A DNA stretch of 64,000 bases from Kuafuiihalomonas sp039024635 (GTDB taxonomy: Bacteria; Myxococcota; Kuafuiibacteriia; Kuafuiibacteriales; Kuafuiibacteriaceae). The stretch is taken from NCBI GenBank assembly GCA_039024635.1, contig JBCCQA010000015.1, positions 61,396 through 125,395 on the forward strand. The letters are read 5' to 3'. Position numbers and translations under genes: made by a program. The notes beneath the pieces are model-generated. The model was not told where the DNA came from and did not search any database. It worked only from the letters and a program-made list of their open reading frames with translations. Below are positions 41,142-50,739 of this stretch, in pieces; positions within the stretch are counted from its first letter, which is position 1, and each line of letters begins with the position of its first letter.

Positions 41142-42899
41142 TCACCGCGTGAAGATGATGTTGTCGAGGTAGATGCGCTCGGCAATGTCGGGGAACCACA
41201 CCACGGCCTGGACGTCGTCTCGCTTGGGAAGCATGAAGTCATCGAGGGGAACGGCAAAGCTCATCCATTGATTCTTCACGACCGGTGGCGTGGTGGTCGC
41301 GTCGAAGACGATGAAGCTGAAGTGGTCGTCTCCACCTCGCTGGAGGACTCCGTCCGGCCCCGCATCCGCAATGAGAACTTGAAAGGAGGACACATTGCCC
41401 ACCCACATGTCGAAGCGAAGGGTCGTGAAGCCCGAAAGATCCAGATTGGTGGGAGGCTCCAGGGTGAGTTCTCCCTGAGGACCGGGCGACGGGACCACAA
41501 AATCGAAGAAGAAGACGGCGTCCCCCATCACGTCGAGTTCGCTGTTGGTGGCCGTGTCGGCCGCGGTGTCGATCTCGCTCCGAGGGACGTCGGTGTAGGC
41601 GTCGCTGAAGAGGGAGATGACGTCGGCCGGCGGGAACATCGGGGTCGGAGCGGGCACGTTGGGCGGGGGGGGGGGTACGACGACCGTCAGGTCCAGAGGG
41701 ACGGTATCGACGCCGTCCACGGTGCCGACGATCTGGGCCACGCCCTCGTCGATGGCCGTGACGAGGCCATCGATCTCCACCGTAGCCACCGCTGATTCGG
41801 TGGAGCTGAACCCCTCGAAGAAGCGACGAGAGAAGTTGATCTCGAGCAAGATTTCGGGATTGGCGCTCGTGATTCGAGCGAGACCCGTCACCGTGAAGGT
41901 GTCGCCGGGCGCGAGCGGGCCCGTCAAATCCCGACTCGGGACGAGCTCGAAGTTCAGGGTGGGGAGGTTATCGAGCTCGAGGTAGCGAATCTCGTCGAGC
42001 TTGACCGTGACGTCGGTGGCCGCAGCTCGAATGCGGAGGGCAGTGGCCACTTCCGTCATCTCGACCGGACTGGGAAGAAGAAAAATGACCCGCTGCCAGT
42101 CGCTGACGACCGGAACCTGGCCACTCAGGGAAGAGCCGTCGGCCTGGATGATCTCCAGGATGGTCGGGACGTTGTTCTGCTCCGTCCTGATGCTCAGCTC
42201 GATGGCGTGGAATGCCGACAAGTCGGTCGCAGCGGGAAGGACGAGGCTCACGTCAGCTTCGAACTCAGGGTCTGCGCTTGCAGGTATGTCGATGCGGAGG
42301 GAGCGGGTGCCTTGGACGGCATCCATGTCGTCCACGCTGACCGTCGCGCTGGGTGCACCCCCTGCGTCGTTGGCGACCTGAACCTGTGCACCGTTGCGAA
42401 GCTCTTCTCGGAACAGATAGAAGCCCTCTTCGGGCGCCTCCACGTTGATAGTCACGGTCGTCGAAGCACCCTCGAAGTTGATGGTGATGACGGCGGCACC
42501 CGAGTCCACCGCCGTGACCAAGCCGCCGGCGTCGACAGTGGCCACGTTGACAGGGCTGGAACGATAGGTGGCCTCGGAAGTCCGGTCCTCCCGAGTACCG
42601 TTGTCAAACGTGGCTTGGACCGAGAGCTGCACCGTATCACCGATGTTCAGGTTCGCCGTGCTGGGCGTAGCGCGGACCCGGGTCACCATCGGCTCCTGGC
42701 CCATGTCCTCTGCCCCCATATCGGGGTCGGTCATGCCCATGTCGGCGGAGCCGAGGTCCTCCGCGCCCATGTCGACGTGGGCGTCGCCCTGGTCGACGGT
42801 CGCGCCCATGTCCTGGAGTCCGTCACCGTCGTTCCCGGACTCGCTCGAGCAGGCAAAGCACAGCAGGCCAAGGGCGGGCAGGATCCGCTTGATCATCAT
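41142..42899 (-). CDS. Lipoprotein with Big-type Ig domains
   Basis: 585 residues from ATG 42899 (AAAGG five bases upstream; 42896 is the alternative). Lipobox CFAC in MMIKRILPALGLLCFACSSE. A linker of repeated Asp-Met-Gly units (DMGAEDLGSADMGMTDPDMG) leads to a BIG_2 domain (VRATPSTANLNIGDTVQLSV). Residues 200-320 form a jelly-roll-like domain, then a second Big-like repeat (STESAVATVEIDGLVTAIDEG) and a C-terminal galactose-binding-like domain. It is a surface adhesin or carbohydrate-binding protein by architecture. The Met-Gly linker is unusual. Confidence 0.75.
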   Translation of the reverse strand: MMIKRILPALGLLCFACSSESGNDGDGLQDMGATVDQGDAHVDMGAEDLGSADMGMTDPDMGAEDMGQEPMVTRVRATPSTANLNIGDTVQLSVQATFDNGTREDRTSEATYRSSPVNVATVDAGGLVTAVDSGAAVITINFEGASTTVTINVEAPEEGFYLFREELRNGAQVQVANDAGGAPSATVSVDDMDAVQGTRSLRIDIPASADPEFEADVSLVLPAATDLSAFHAIELSIRTEQNNVPTILEIIQADGSSLSGQVPVVSDWQRVIFLLPSPVEMTEVATALRIRAAATDVTVKLDEIRYLELDNLPTLNFELVPSRDLTGPLAPGDTFTVTGLARITSANPEILLEINFSRRFFEGFSSTESAVATVEIDGLVTAIDEGVAQIVGTVDGVDTVPLDLTVVVPPPPPNVPAPTPMFPPADVISLFSDAYTDVPRSEIDTAADTATNSELDVMGDAVFFFDFVVPSPGPQGELTLEPPTNLDLSGFTTLRFDMWVGNVSSFQVLIADAGPDGVLQRGGDDHFSFIVFDATTTPPVVKNQWMSFAVPLDDFMLPKRDDVQAVVWFPDIAERIYLDNIIFTR

Positions 42900-42995
42900 G
42901 GTAGCCTTTTGCGTTCGGACGCCCTTGGACAAGCCCCCTTTGCGGTGAAAATGAAGGGATCGAGGGATCTGCTTGCGCCTGACGAAGCTCGAGCG

Positions 42996-43268
42996 ATGCC
43001 GCGCAGCCTCTTCCTGTGCTACGCGCGGGAGGTGTCCCCTCGTTTGCCCCCCTGCCTCGTCCTTCTGGCCACATCGGCGCTCCTGAGCGCCTGCGGCGGC
43101 GGGGCCGAAGACTGTCCCACCGTCTGCCGAGAGATCGGCGGGCTCGCCGGTCGAACGGCCTCGGTGGCTGATGACCTTTGCGATGGTCGAGGCGCCGACA
43201 TTGCGGAAGAGGAGGACGAAGACACCTGCCGGCGCCGCTCGGCCGATCTGTTCCAAGTGGAACGCTGA
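42996..43268 (+). CDS. Small Cys-rich lipoprotein
   Basis: 90 residues from ATG 42996; GTG 43032 would give a shorter signal. Lipobox LLSACGGG follows LPPCLVLLATSALL. The mature part is AEDCPTVCREIGGLAGRTAS, then DDLCDGRGAD and an acidic DTCRRRS tail, with five Cys. It converges eight bases from the MmcQ-like gene. Divergent from the Big-domain lipoprotein across 96 bases. Function unknown. Confidence 0.55.
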   Translation: MPRSLFLCYAREVSPRLPPCLVLLATSALLSACGGGAEDCPTVCREIGGLAGRTASVADDLCDGRGADIAEEEDEDTCRRRSADLFQVER

Positions 43269-43276
43269 CCCTGGAT

Positions 43277-43654
43277 TCAATCCTCGAGATCAAGCTGCTT
43301 CAAGGCCCGCTTCGGTGCGACCGTTCGATAGCCCTGCACCAGGAGCTCCTGCACCTCGTCCCAGTCGACATCGGCGTCCAGGCGCACACCTACCCATCCC
43401 TTGGGACCGAGATACTTGGGCCGATAGAAACGTTGGGGGTCCAACCCAACGAGCTCGGCCTGGACGCCGTCCGGCGCCTTGATCCAGACCCCGACGCGAC
43501 CCTCGTCGTAGCTACCATCATGAAAGGCGGCGAAGGTCTTCTTGCCTCCCCAGAAGAAGGGCGCGCCGTGGGATAGCTTCTCGCTCGTTTCCGGGAGCTG
43601 GCCGACCAGCCTCCGCAGGCGTTTCAGGGCCCGTTCGGCGAACTGGGCGCTCAT
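43277..43654 (-). CDS. MmcQ/YjbR-family protein
   Basis: 125 residues from ATG 43654 (MSAQFAERALKRLRRLVGQL). The CyaY-like/double-wing fold of the YjbR group is indicated by PETSEKLSHGAPFFWGGKKTFAAF, GVWIKAPDGVQAELVG, YRPKYLGPKGWVGVRLD and the C-terminal ELLVQGYRTVAPKR. Members are small putative DNA-binding proteins of unknown role. Length is normal. Confidence 0.85.
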   Translation of the reverse strand: MSAQFAERALKRLRRLVGQLPETSEKLSHGAPFFWGGKKTFAAFHDGSYDEGRVGVWIKAPDGVQAELVGLDPQRFYRPKYLGPKGWVGVRLDADVDWDEVQELLVQGYRTVAPKRALKQLDLED

Positions 43655-43677
43655 GGACTGGCCTCGATGGGCCCGAA

Positions 43678-46152
43678 TCAGCGCTGAGCGCGCTGCCACA
43701 CGGGCGCGGCCCGGGCACGGCGCCAGGGGATCAAGGCCAAGAGGCCCACCACGAGCAGGGGCCACAGCACCTGGCCGTTGGCCCCTTGGCAGCCGCCGCT
43801 GTCTCCGGCGGGCGCGAGTTCTGGTTCATCCATCGGTTCCGGGACGTCTTCGCATCGCGGGTCGACTTGCGAGGGGCAGTTGGGCTCGGAAGGGAGGACC
43901 TGCAGCTGGAAGGCGGCCGTCCGCGTTCGACCGATGGCGTCCACTGCTACTATGCCGAAGTTGGCCGTCTGGGCCGTGGCGGGGGTCCCGCGAAGCACAC
44001 CCTGGTCTCCCTCGACTTCCAGCATGAGACCGCTGGGCAGGGTGCCGGAGTTGACCACGAAGTTGACCGGAGAGACGCCGCCCGACTGACCGATGTCGGC
44101 CTCGAAGGCTTCGCCGGCAATGGCCAGGTCAAGGGTGTCGGAGGTGATGTCGAAGGGGCTGTCTTCGACCACGAGCGTGAGGTCGATGGTGGTGAGCCGG
44201 GGGGAGGCGCCCATGACGGGACTCTCTTCGACCCGAACCGTGAACTCGAAGTTCCCAGACTCCTCCAGCCGTCCGATGATGCGACCGGCCGGAGTGACGA
44301 TGAGGTTGTTCGGGAGCCGGCCCCCGAAGAGCTCGAAACTCAAGTCTCCGAGCCCGCCCGAGACGACGAGCAGAACATCCAAGACGTCGCCGAGCTGTCG
44401 GGTCCCAAGCTCGGGGTCCTGAATCACCAAGGGGTCCAGGGCCGCGATTTGCAGATTATAGACCCGGCTCGCCGAATCCGCACCGTCGTCGACGGTGACT
44501 TCGACCGAGAATTCGCCTTCGCGGACAGGCGTGCCGACGATTCGTCCTTCCCCATCCACTGAAAGTCCGTCCGGAAGACCGATCGCGTTGAAGTTGAAGT
44601 CGACCCGGTCGTCCGAGCTTCCGCCGGTGAAGCCGATCAGGTGGTCATAGGGCATACCGAACTGGCCCGGGGGCAGAGCATCGTCGGTCAGGACGATGGG
44701 GGGCGCGGCGATGAAGAAGCGCTCTTGGGTGCGGGCGATGCCCACGTTCTGATCCGCCAGTAAGACCTCGGGAATGAGGTTGGCCGGATCGAGCACGCAG
44801 ATCGGGAAGTAAAGGCCCGCGTCGATGCGCACGTCGGGGACCCGTCCCGGGACTTGGAGGATGTACTCCACCCGGTTCGGGAGGGCACCGGTGGCGGCGT
44901 TGCCCAGGAAGACGTCCTGATTGGTCTCGAGGCGTTGATCCTCCGAGGCATAGAGCGCGACCTCGATGGATTGGGTGACGGGCACGCCACGATTGCGCAC
45001 CCCCACGTCAAACACGACATCGGAGCCCGGGAGCACAGGCGATGGGCCGGACGAGAAGGTGCAGGAGGTCACTTCGAGGTCGAAACCGGTCAGCAGGGTA
45101 GGGACGGGCGTGACCTCGATGTTGTCGGCCTCGAAGATCTCTTCGAACTCGTCGTCGGGGTCCAGGATGGCGATGAGGTAGAATTCCTCGTCCAGAGGGA
45201 GATTGGCGGGAATCGTCAGCTGAATAGCCACGTTGGTCTCACCTCGGTCGATGTCGGCGACGTCGGTGAAGACGCCAATCAGATCGTCACCGAATTCGTC
45301 GAAAGAGTCGTCAGTAGAGGCGTACAGCGCGACATCGACGCCAGGGGCCGTCTCGAGGGCTCGATTCTCTATGGTCAGGGTCGCAGTCGTCGTGTTGCCG
45401 GGCAAGGCGCTCGGTCCTGGAACGATGGCGGTGACGCGAAGCTCAGGCTCGACCAAGGGCTGGACGCGGAAGACCTGGTCGGCCACGGCATCGAAGTCAT
45501 CGGAGCCGCAGGTTCCGCTGGATGCACAGCCAGTGAAGAACTCGAAGTCGCCAGTGGCGTTCCCGTCGCCTTCGTAGCCCATCATTGCATTCCGCGGAAA
45601 GGAGGGCGGGGAAAGGGCGCCGCCGTAGCTGACCTCGAAGGAGCGGTCGACCTCGAAGAAGGCAATGGTGAAACTGCCCTCTTCGACCGGGGAGCTCGGC
45701 GTCAAGGTCGTGAAGTCCTCGAACTCCACGTAGAAGACGCGGTTCGGGGAGGTGCCTTCGGAGGCCGTGACGACGCGAACGCTCTGGAGAATGGCCCAAT
45801 AGGGCGCGACCACGTAGTTGGGCACCAAGCTGTTGGGGAATACGTCCTGGGGATTGAAGATATCCCGGAAGGTGATGTTGCCTGACTCGAAGGCGACATA
45901 GCCGGCGGGGTTGATGCGGAGTTCTTGGGCGTCTCGCAGATCGAGGAAGTCGTAGGGGAAGGGAATCGTGACGTCGGCCGTCGACAGCAGCCCTTCCGAA
46001 ATCCGCTGGGTCACGGTGAGTCCACGCTCCGTCAGGCTCTGGTAGGGCCTGGATGACACCACGGTCACGAATTCGGGCGGCGTCGGCTGAGCCTGAACTG
46101 GCGCGCTGAATCCCAGGGCAATGAGCGGGGCGAGGGCAATCGACGGACGCAT
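43678..46152 (-). CDS. Secreted MYXO-CTERM protein with CARDB and putative Ig domains
   Basis: 824 residues. Signal peptide MRPSIALAPLIALGFSAPVQAQ. The N-terminal 200 residues form a nidogen/choice-of-anchor-like domain (VTIPFPYDFLDLRD, GSFTIAFFEVDRSFEVSYGG). Two CARDB-like domains (ALPGNTTTATLTIENR, VLPGSDVVFDVGVRNRG) and three He_PIG-type Ig domains (FGMPYDHLIGFTGG..., DVLDVLLVVSGGLGDLSFEL, EAFEADIGQSGGVSP) follow. It ends with a Cys (GGCQG), hydrophobic helix LWPLLVVGLLALIPW and an RRAR cluster: a MYXO-CTERM sorting tail. Probably anchored at the cell surface as an adhesin. Confidence 0.8.
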   Translation of the reverse strand: MRPSIALAPLIALGFSAPVQAQPTPPEFVTVVSSRPYQSLTERGLTVTQRISEGLLSTADVTIPFPYDFLDLRDAQELRINPAGYVAFESGNITFRDIFNPQDVFPNSLVPNYVVAPYWAILQSVRVVTASEGTSPNRVFYVEFEDFTTLTPSSPVEEGSFTIAFFEVDRSFEVSYGGALSPPSFPRNAMMGYEGDGNATGDFEFFTGCASSGTCGSDDFDAVADQVFRVQPLVEPELRVTAIVPGPSALPGNTTTATLTIENRALETAPGVDVALYASTDDSFDEFGDDLIGVFTDVADIDRGETNVAIQLTIPANLPLDEEFYLIAILDPDDEFEEIFEADNIEVTPVPTLLTGFDLEVTSCTFSSGPSPVLPGSDVVFDVGVRNRGVPVTQSIEVALYASEDQRLETNQDVFLGNAATGALPNRVEYILQVPGRVPDVRIDAGLYFPICVLDPANLIPEVLLADQNVGIARTQERFFIAAPPIVLTDDALPPGQFGMPYDHLIGFTGGSSDDRVDFNFNAIGLPDGLSVDGEGRIVGTPVREGEFSVEVTVDDGADSASRVYNLQIAALDPLVIQDPELGTRQLGDVLDVLLVVSGGLGDLSFELFGGRLPNNLIVTPAGRIIGRLEESGNFEFTVRVEESPVMGASPRLTTIDLTLVVEDSPFDITSDTLDLAIAGEAFEADIGQSGGVSPVNFVVNSGTLPSGLMLEVEGDQGVLRGTPATAQTANFGIVAVDAIGRTRTAAFQLQVLPSEPNCPSQVDPRCEDVPEPMDEPELAPAGDSGGCQGANGQVLWPLLVVGLLALIPWRRARAAPVWQRAQR

Positions 46153-46445
46153 GGCTCCGGGACTACCAGGAGTGACGCCGATCGGGTGGGCAGAAGTAGG
46201 GTTCCCTGATACTTTTGCGGCTCTGGAATACCCAGCCGGGACGGGAAACTTAAGGATCCGCGCATTCGCAGCTTTGCCGAGCCCCTGAGGTCCAGATTAC
46301 GCGTTCGGGCTGCCCATCGATGACGGCGTCAACGCCTCCACAAGTTCGCAGTCGCGGCATTTCGCCACCCAAAATTCGAGGGAACCCGAGCCAGCTGGAA
46401 GTTCCCCTTATCCGCGGCCAGCTCGGACTCCCCAGGGGTACCACC
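46153..46445. other. Intergenic region upstream of the MYXO-CTERM gene
   Basis: About 290 bases between two minus-strand genes. I see no ORF of note, hairpin with T-run, or repeat. It must hold the promoter of the MYXO-CTERM gene, but I cannot place boxes with confidence. Confidence 0.5.
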
Positions 46446-48053
46446 TCAAGAGGCGAAGATTTCTCGGAGCTCTCGCTTGAGCACTTTGCCCGTGGCGCCG
46501 AGGGGGAGCGCGTCCACGAACTCCACCCGCTCGGGCACCCAGAACTTCGGCACCTTGGCTCGCAGAAACTCCAGAATCTGTTCGGAGTCGACCTGGGTTT
46601 CCGACTCTTTGACGACGACGAGCAGAGGTCGCTCGACCCACTTCTCGTCGGGGGTCGCGATGACGGCGGCCTGAGCGACGCCTGGACACTCCATGGCGGC
46701 ACCCTCGAGCCCAATGCTGGAGATCCACTCGCCGCCCGACTTGATCACGTCTTTGCTCCTATCGGTCAGCAGCACGTAGCCATCGGGATCGATGCACGCA
46801 ATGTCGCCCGTTGCGAACCATCCTTCCCTGTGGGCGTGGGACGACTCCGTCTTGAAGTACGACGATGCGACCCAGGAACCTCGAATCTGAAGGTGTCCTG
46901 CTGCCACCCCGTCGTGCGGGAGGACCTGCTCCTGGTCGTCCACGATCCTCAGGTCGACCCCGAAGAGCGGACGGCCCTGCTTGGCCTGGAGCTTTCGGCG
47001 ATCCTCGCTCGACATCTCGTCATGCTTCCGAAGAGCACGGCAGACGGTGCCGAGGGGACTGGTCTCGGTCATGCCCCAAGCATGGAGCACGCGCACGTCA
47101 TGACCGAGCTCAAAGCCTTCGATCATACTCGGAGGGGCAGCCGAGCCGCCGATGACGACCTTCTCAACCGAGCTGAGCTTCACGTCCCGTACCCGTGCTT
47201 CGTTCAGCAAGTTCATCCAGACGGTCGGGACACCGAGGAGACTGGTGACGCCCTCCTGCTCGACCAAATCGAGAAGCCTCGGACCATCCAGGCCGGGCCC
47301 GGGGAACACGAGCTTTGAGCCCACCATGGCCGCCGCATATGGAACGCCCCAGGCATTGACGTGAAACATGGGGACCACCGGCAGCGTGACGTCGCGATTC
47401 GACAGGGCCAAGGAGTCCGCCATCGTGACGCAGTAGGAGTGAAGAATGGTGGAGCGATGGGAGTAGAGCACCCCCTTGGGGTCTCCGGTCGTGCCCGAGG
47501 TGTAGCAGAGCGAAGAAGCTGTGCGCTCATCGAACTGGGGCCACTCGTAGTCGGAGGAGGCCTCGTCGACGAGTTCGTCGTAGTATTTCAGGCCCCCGGG
47601 ATCACCGCTCGCCCGATCCTTTTCGGATCCCATGAGAACGAAGTGCTTGATGGGATTGCTCGCCTGCATCAGCCGCGCAGCTAGGGGCAAGAAGCTGCGA
47701 TCAAAGAAAAGAACATGATCCTCGGCGTGATGGACGACGTAGTCCATCTGCTCTGAGGACAGCCGAGGGTTGATGGTGTGGAGCACGGACCCCATCCCCG
47801 AAACGCCGAAGTAGAGCTCAAGGTGGCGATGCGTGTTCCAAGCTATCGTGGCGACACGCGTACCGGACTGGACACCTAGCCTCTGAACGGCTCGAGCGAG
47901 CTTTCGCGACCGCCTGGCGATCTTTCCGTAGCTCGTTCGGTGGATGGGACCTTCGACCGTGCGCGACACGACCTCCACGTCGGGATGGAACTTGGCGGCA
48001 AAGTCGATGGTGTTGGAGATGAGGAGCGGCGCCTCCATCATTTGGCCGAGCAT
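46446..48053 (-). CDS. Long/medium-chain acyl-CoA ligase (AMP-forming)
   Basis: 535 residues. ANL motifs: SSLCYTSGTTGDPKGVLYSHRS (P-loop), PMFHVNAWGVPYAAAMVG, HAWGMTETSPLG, GWFATGDIACIDPDGYVLLTDRSKDVIKSGGEWIS and GATGKVLKRELRE with the catalytic Lys. It is closest by motif to AlkK/FadD-like enzymes, which activate fatty acids to acyl-CoA. It lies divergent from the TonB receptor across a 282-base regulatory region. Confidence 0.9.
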   Translation of the reverse strand: MLGQMMEAPLLISNTIDFAAKFHPDVEVVSRTVEGPIHRTSYGKIARRSRKLARAVQRLGVQSGTRVATIAWNTHRHLELYFGVSGMGSVLHTINPRLSSEQMDYVVHHAEDHVLFFDRSFLPLAARLMQASNPIKHFVLMGSEKDRASGDPGGLKYYDELVDEASSDYEWPQFDERTASSLCYTSGTTGDPKGVLYSHRSTILHSYCVTMADSLALSNRDVTLPVVPMFHVNAWGVPYAAAMVGSKLVFPGPGLDGPRLLDLVEQEGVTSLLGVPTVWMNLLNEARVRDVKLSSVEKVVIGGSAAPPSMIEGFELGHDVRVLHAWGMTETSPLGTVCRALRKHDEMSSEDRRKLQAKQGRPLFGVDLRIVDDQEQVLPHDGVAAGHLQIRGSWVASSYFKTESSHAHREGWFATGDIACIDPDGYVLLTDRSKDVIKSGGEWISSIGLEGAAMECPGVAQAAVIATPDEKWVERPLLVVVKESETQVDSEQILEFLRAKVPKFWVPERVEFVDALPLGATGKVLKRELREIFAS

Positions 48054-48192
48054 GGGCCGGAAGTCTGTCCCCTCGGACCGAAGCTAAACAACTCGAGCGG
48101 ATGCTTCGACGATACGGTTCACGTGAATCTCCGCTCTCGAGCCCCATCCGAGCCCAGGTTCGCAACATTCACTGCAATGTACTCAAGATAAC

Positions 48193-48229
48193 GCAGTGCA
48201 TTTGACGCACTGCAAGAGTGAACTTTTAG
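48193..48229 (+). promoter_or_regulatory. Candidate promoter with overlapping inverted-repeat operator for the TonB receptor
   Basis: Perfect arms GCAGTGC (48193-48199) and GCACTGC (48207-48213) enclose ATTTGAC. The -35-like TTGACG at 48202 overlaps the right arm, with a weak -10-like TTTTAG at 48224-48229 after 16 bases. A partner motif GTGCGTCAA at 48267-48275 is the inverted copy of TTGACGCAC (48202-48210). A repressor binding the arms would cover the -35 box. It is about 110 bases before the receptor start. Confidence 0.45.
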
Positions 48230-48335
48230 GTCGTTGACGGCAGCTCGACTTTCCCTGCTGTGTGTTGTGCGTCAAGCCGCCCGCAATTCTTACTCAAGGG
48301 GAGGGTGAGTCGGTGACGAGTTGGAGGATAGGATC

Positions 48336-50666
48336 TTGAATCAGTTTAGTCTCGAAGGACTTCGAAGTCGGGGGACCGCTGTTTGGGCTCTCGCCCTTGG
48401 CATGGCCGTGACCTCGGAGGCCCGCGCCCAAACCCAGTCCGAACTGGAAACGCCGCCGCAGGCCCGGAGCTCGACGACGACCCGAAGTCGTGGAGGGGCG
48501 GCCGCCGCGTCCGAGATCATCACGATCTCGGGCACCAAGAAGAAGGGCGGTGAGTCCTCTCAAGATGCGCCGGTGGCCGTCACCGCTTTCGGCGAACAGC
48601 AGCTCGAGGCTTTCCAGTTCCGAGACGTCGAGAGCCTGACCTTCTACATTCCCAACGTCTCCTTGGACTCCGTCGGAACCGTCAAGGGCGTCGCGAACTT
48701 CTCGATCCGTGGCCTCGGCGTAAACAGCTCCATTCCAAGCATCGACCCCTCGGTCGGGCTCTTTGTAAATGGCGTGTACATGGCGAGCAACGTTGGCGCC
48801 GTACTCGACTCCTTCGATCTGGAGGCGGTCGAGGTCCTTCGCGGCCCCCAGGGCGTCCTCTTTGGCCGAAACGTGACGGGAGGGGCCGTGCTCCTTCGGA
48901 CCAAGCGACCGGGCGACTACTACAACTCCTCGGCCAAGGCCATGTTCGAAAGCGGCCTGGAGTATCGTCTCTACGGAGCGGTGGATGCGCCACTTCTCCC
49001 CGACCTTCTGAAACTTCGATTGTCGGGTCAGTACCGCCGGGACGATGGCTTCTTCACGAACCTCGCCCCCGTCGACAACCCGACCAACCCCTTGCAGCCC
49101 GAAACCCAAGAAGAGCAGTTTGGCTTCGAAGAGACCTGGCTCCTTCGTCCCACGGTGACCTTGACGCCGGTCGATGACCTGGAAATCAACGTGATGTTCG
49201 AGCACGGCGAGACGGACGGACAGGGTCCCGCGGCCCAGAGTCAGGCTGGCGTGCCGAGCCCGGGCCCCTTCACAGGCTTCGATTTCTCCATCAACGAACC
49301 CGGCTTCATTCGCTACGTTTGGAACCAGGTCTTTGCCGACGCGACCCTGGACCTCGGAAAGGGCGGACAGATCACCAATATCTTTGGCTGGCGAGAGGTC
49401 CTGTCCCGGGGCCTTTCCGACATCGACTCCACGCCCATCACCCAATTCCACGCCAGCACGCTGGCCAACATCCGGCACTTCAGCAACGAGCTGCGCTACG
49501 CCAACGAGTTCTTTGACGACTTCTGGGAAGTGACAGCCGGGCTCTACGTGTTCAACCAGGATCTCGTTTACCGAGAGAACCGCAATCTGCTGAACCAGAT
49601 CAACAGCACCTTGGGCGGCAACCAGGACCAACTGTCCCTCGGCGCCTTCACGCAGATGGACTTCAACATCACGGACAAGCTGACGGCCTTCGGGGGGCTG
49701 CGCTTTACCTGGGAGCGCAAGGAAGCAGAAATCGCCTCCTTCAACCCGGCAGCGAATCCGTGCCAGACGGAACTTGGTCTGGACTGCGCCTTCGACTTCA
49801 ACGACGACGAAACTTGGACCGACGTCTCTCCGAAGCTGGGTGTCCGATACCAGATCGCCGAGAACAACCAAGTGTATGGCTCGTGGACCCAGGGCTTCCG
49901 AAGCGGTGGCTACAACATGCGCAACACGTCGCCGACCGCGACGCCTGGCCCCTTCGATGCTGAACAGCAGAACGCCTTCGAGATCGGGGCGAAGACCCTG
50001 TTCTGGGATAACAAACTCCGGGTCAACGCGGCGGCCTTCTTCACCATCATGGATGACCTGCAGCGTGAGGTGAATGTCCCCGACATGGCGGCGGGCGTGG
50101 TCCAGATCATTCAGAATACCGCGGACGCGAACCTCTACGGCTTCGAACTCGACGCGAATCTCCAGCTCATTCGGCAGCTGGCCATCATGGGTTCGTTCGG
50201 CGTCACCGACGCGAACTACACCAACGTCGACTTCGACCTGAACGGAGACGGGGTGGTCGACTCGGGCGACGAGGACCTAACCCTGCCCCGGCTGGCCAAC
50301 ATCACCGCCAACGCGGGCGCGATCTTCGACCAGGAGGTTGCCAATGCCGGCTTGCTGACCCTGCGCTTCAACTACGCCTACAGGGACGACTCCTTCTTCA
50401 CCGACAACAACCTCGGCGTTCTGCCCGATGGCCACGTCATCGACGCCAGTGTGGCATTCACCTTCGCCGACATCGGGGTCGGAAACACGGCCATCGTGCC
50501 CAAGTTGACCCTTTACGGGCGCAACCTGGCCAACGAGGCCTTCCTCGGTGGCCAGACCCCGCTTCCGCCGGCCCTGGCCGCGGGCGCTCCGCCCTTGGGC
50601 GGCAACTTTTCGCCCCTCAAAGAGGGCCGTATCTTTGGAGCCGAACTTCGAATCGACTGGGACTAG
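48336..50666 (+). CDS. TonB-dependent outer-membrane receptor
   Basis: 776 residues. I placed the start at TTG 48336, since GGAGGA at 48323-48328 is seven bases before it; the frame is open from TTG 48321. A signal peptide ends EARAQ. The plug domain is clear: SEIITISGTKKKGG (TonB-box-like region), DAPVAVTAFGEQQLEAFQFRDV, NVSLDSVGTVKG..., VEVLRGPQGVLFGRNVTGGAVLL. The 22-strand barrel follows to the end. It imports an unknown siderophore, vitamin or large substrate, using the downstream ExbBD-TonB. A Ca-loop-like DLNGDGVVDSGDEDL lies in a loop. Confidence 0.93.
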   Translation: MNQFSLEGLRSRGTAVWALALGMAVTSEARAQTQSELETPPQARSSTTTRSRGGAAAASEIITISGTKKKGGESSQDAPVAVTAFGEQQLEAFQFRDVESLTFYIPNVSLDSVGTVKGVANFSIRGLGVNSSIPSIDPSVGLFVNGVYMASNVGAVLDSFDLEAVEVLRGPQGVLFGRNVTGGAVLLRTKRPGDYYNSSAKAMFESGLEYRLYGAVDAPLLPDLLKLRLSGQYRRDDGFFTNLAPVDNPTNPLQPETQEEQFGFEETWLLRPTVTLTPVDDLEINVMFEHGETDGQGPAAQSQAGVPSPGPFTGFDFSINEPGFIRYVWNQVFADATLDLGKGGQITNIFGWREVLSRGLSDIDSTPITQFHASTLANIRHFSNELRYANEFFDDFWEVTAGLYVFNQDLVYRENRNLLNQINSTLGGNQDQLSLGAFTQMDFNITDKLTAFGGLRFTWERKEAEIASFNPAANPCQTELGLDCAFDFNDDETWTDVSPKLGVRYQIAENNQVYGSWTQGFRSGGYNMRNTSPTATPGPFDAEQQNAFEIGAKTLFWDNKLRVNAAAFFTIMDDLQREVNVPDMAAGVVQIIQNTADANLYGFELDANLQLIRQLAIMGSFGVTDANYTNVDFDLNGDGVVDSGDEDLTLPRLANITANAGAIFDQEVANAGLLTLRFNYAYRDDSFFTDNNLGVLPDGHVIDASVAFTFADIGVGNTAIVPKLTLYGRNLANEAFLGGQTPLPPALAAGAPPLGGNFSPLKEGRIFGAELRIDWD

Positions 50667-50689
50667 CACACTCGTCTAGTCGTGTTTCC

Positions 50690-50724
50690 AGCGTGGGGGG
50701 CCTCGATGCCCTCCACGCTTTTTT
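50690..50724 (+). terminator. Rho-independent terminator after the TonB receptor gene
   Basis: AGCGTGGGGGGC (50690-50701) pairs with GCCCTCCACGCT (50708-50719), with one mismatch pair (G opposite A-side), around CTCGAT. TTTTT follows at 50720-50724. It lies 24 bases after the receptor stop and only 15 bases before the next start, where AGGAGG follows directly. It should limit readthrough into the TonB operon and could be a regulated attenuator. Confidence 0.85.
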
Positions 50725-50739
50725 GCTAGGAGGACCCTC

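Noticed and set aside
44000..46000. Plus-strand frames opposite the MYXO-CTERM gene at 43786-44562 and 44854-45885
   Set aside because: Both are antisense to an exported protein with clear Ig domains and show only biased composition.
48294..49871. 525-codon open frame on the minus strand opposite the TonB receptor
   Set aside because: Its translation is low-complexity and lacks any motif, while the plus strand has a full TonB receptor; antisense frames in GC-rich genes stay open by codon bias.
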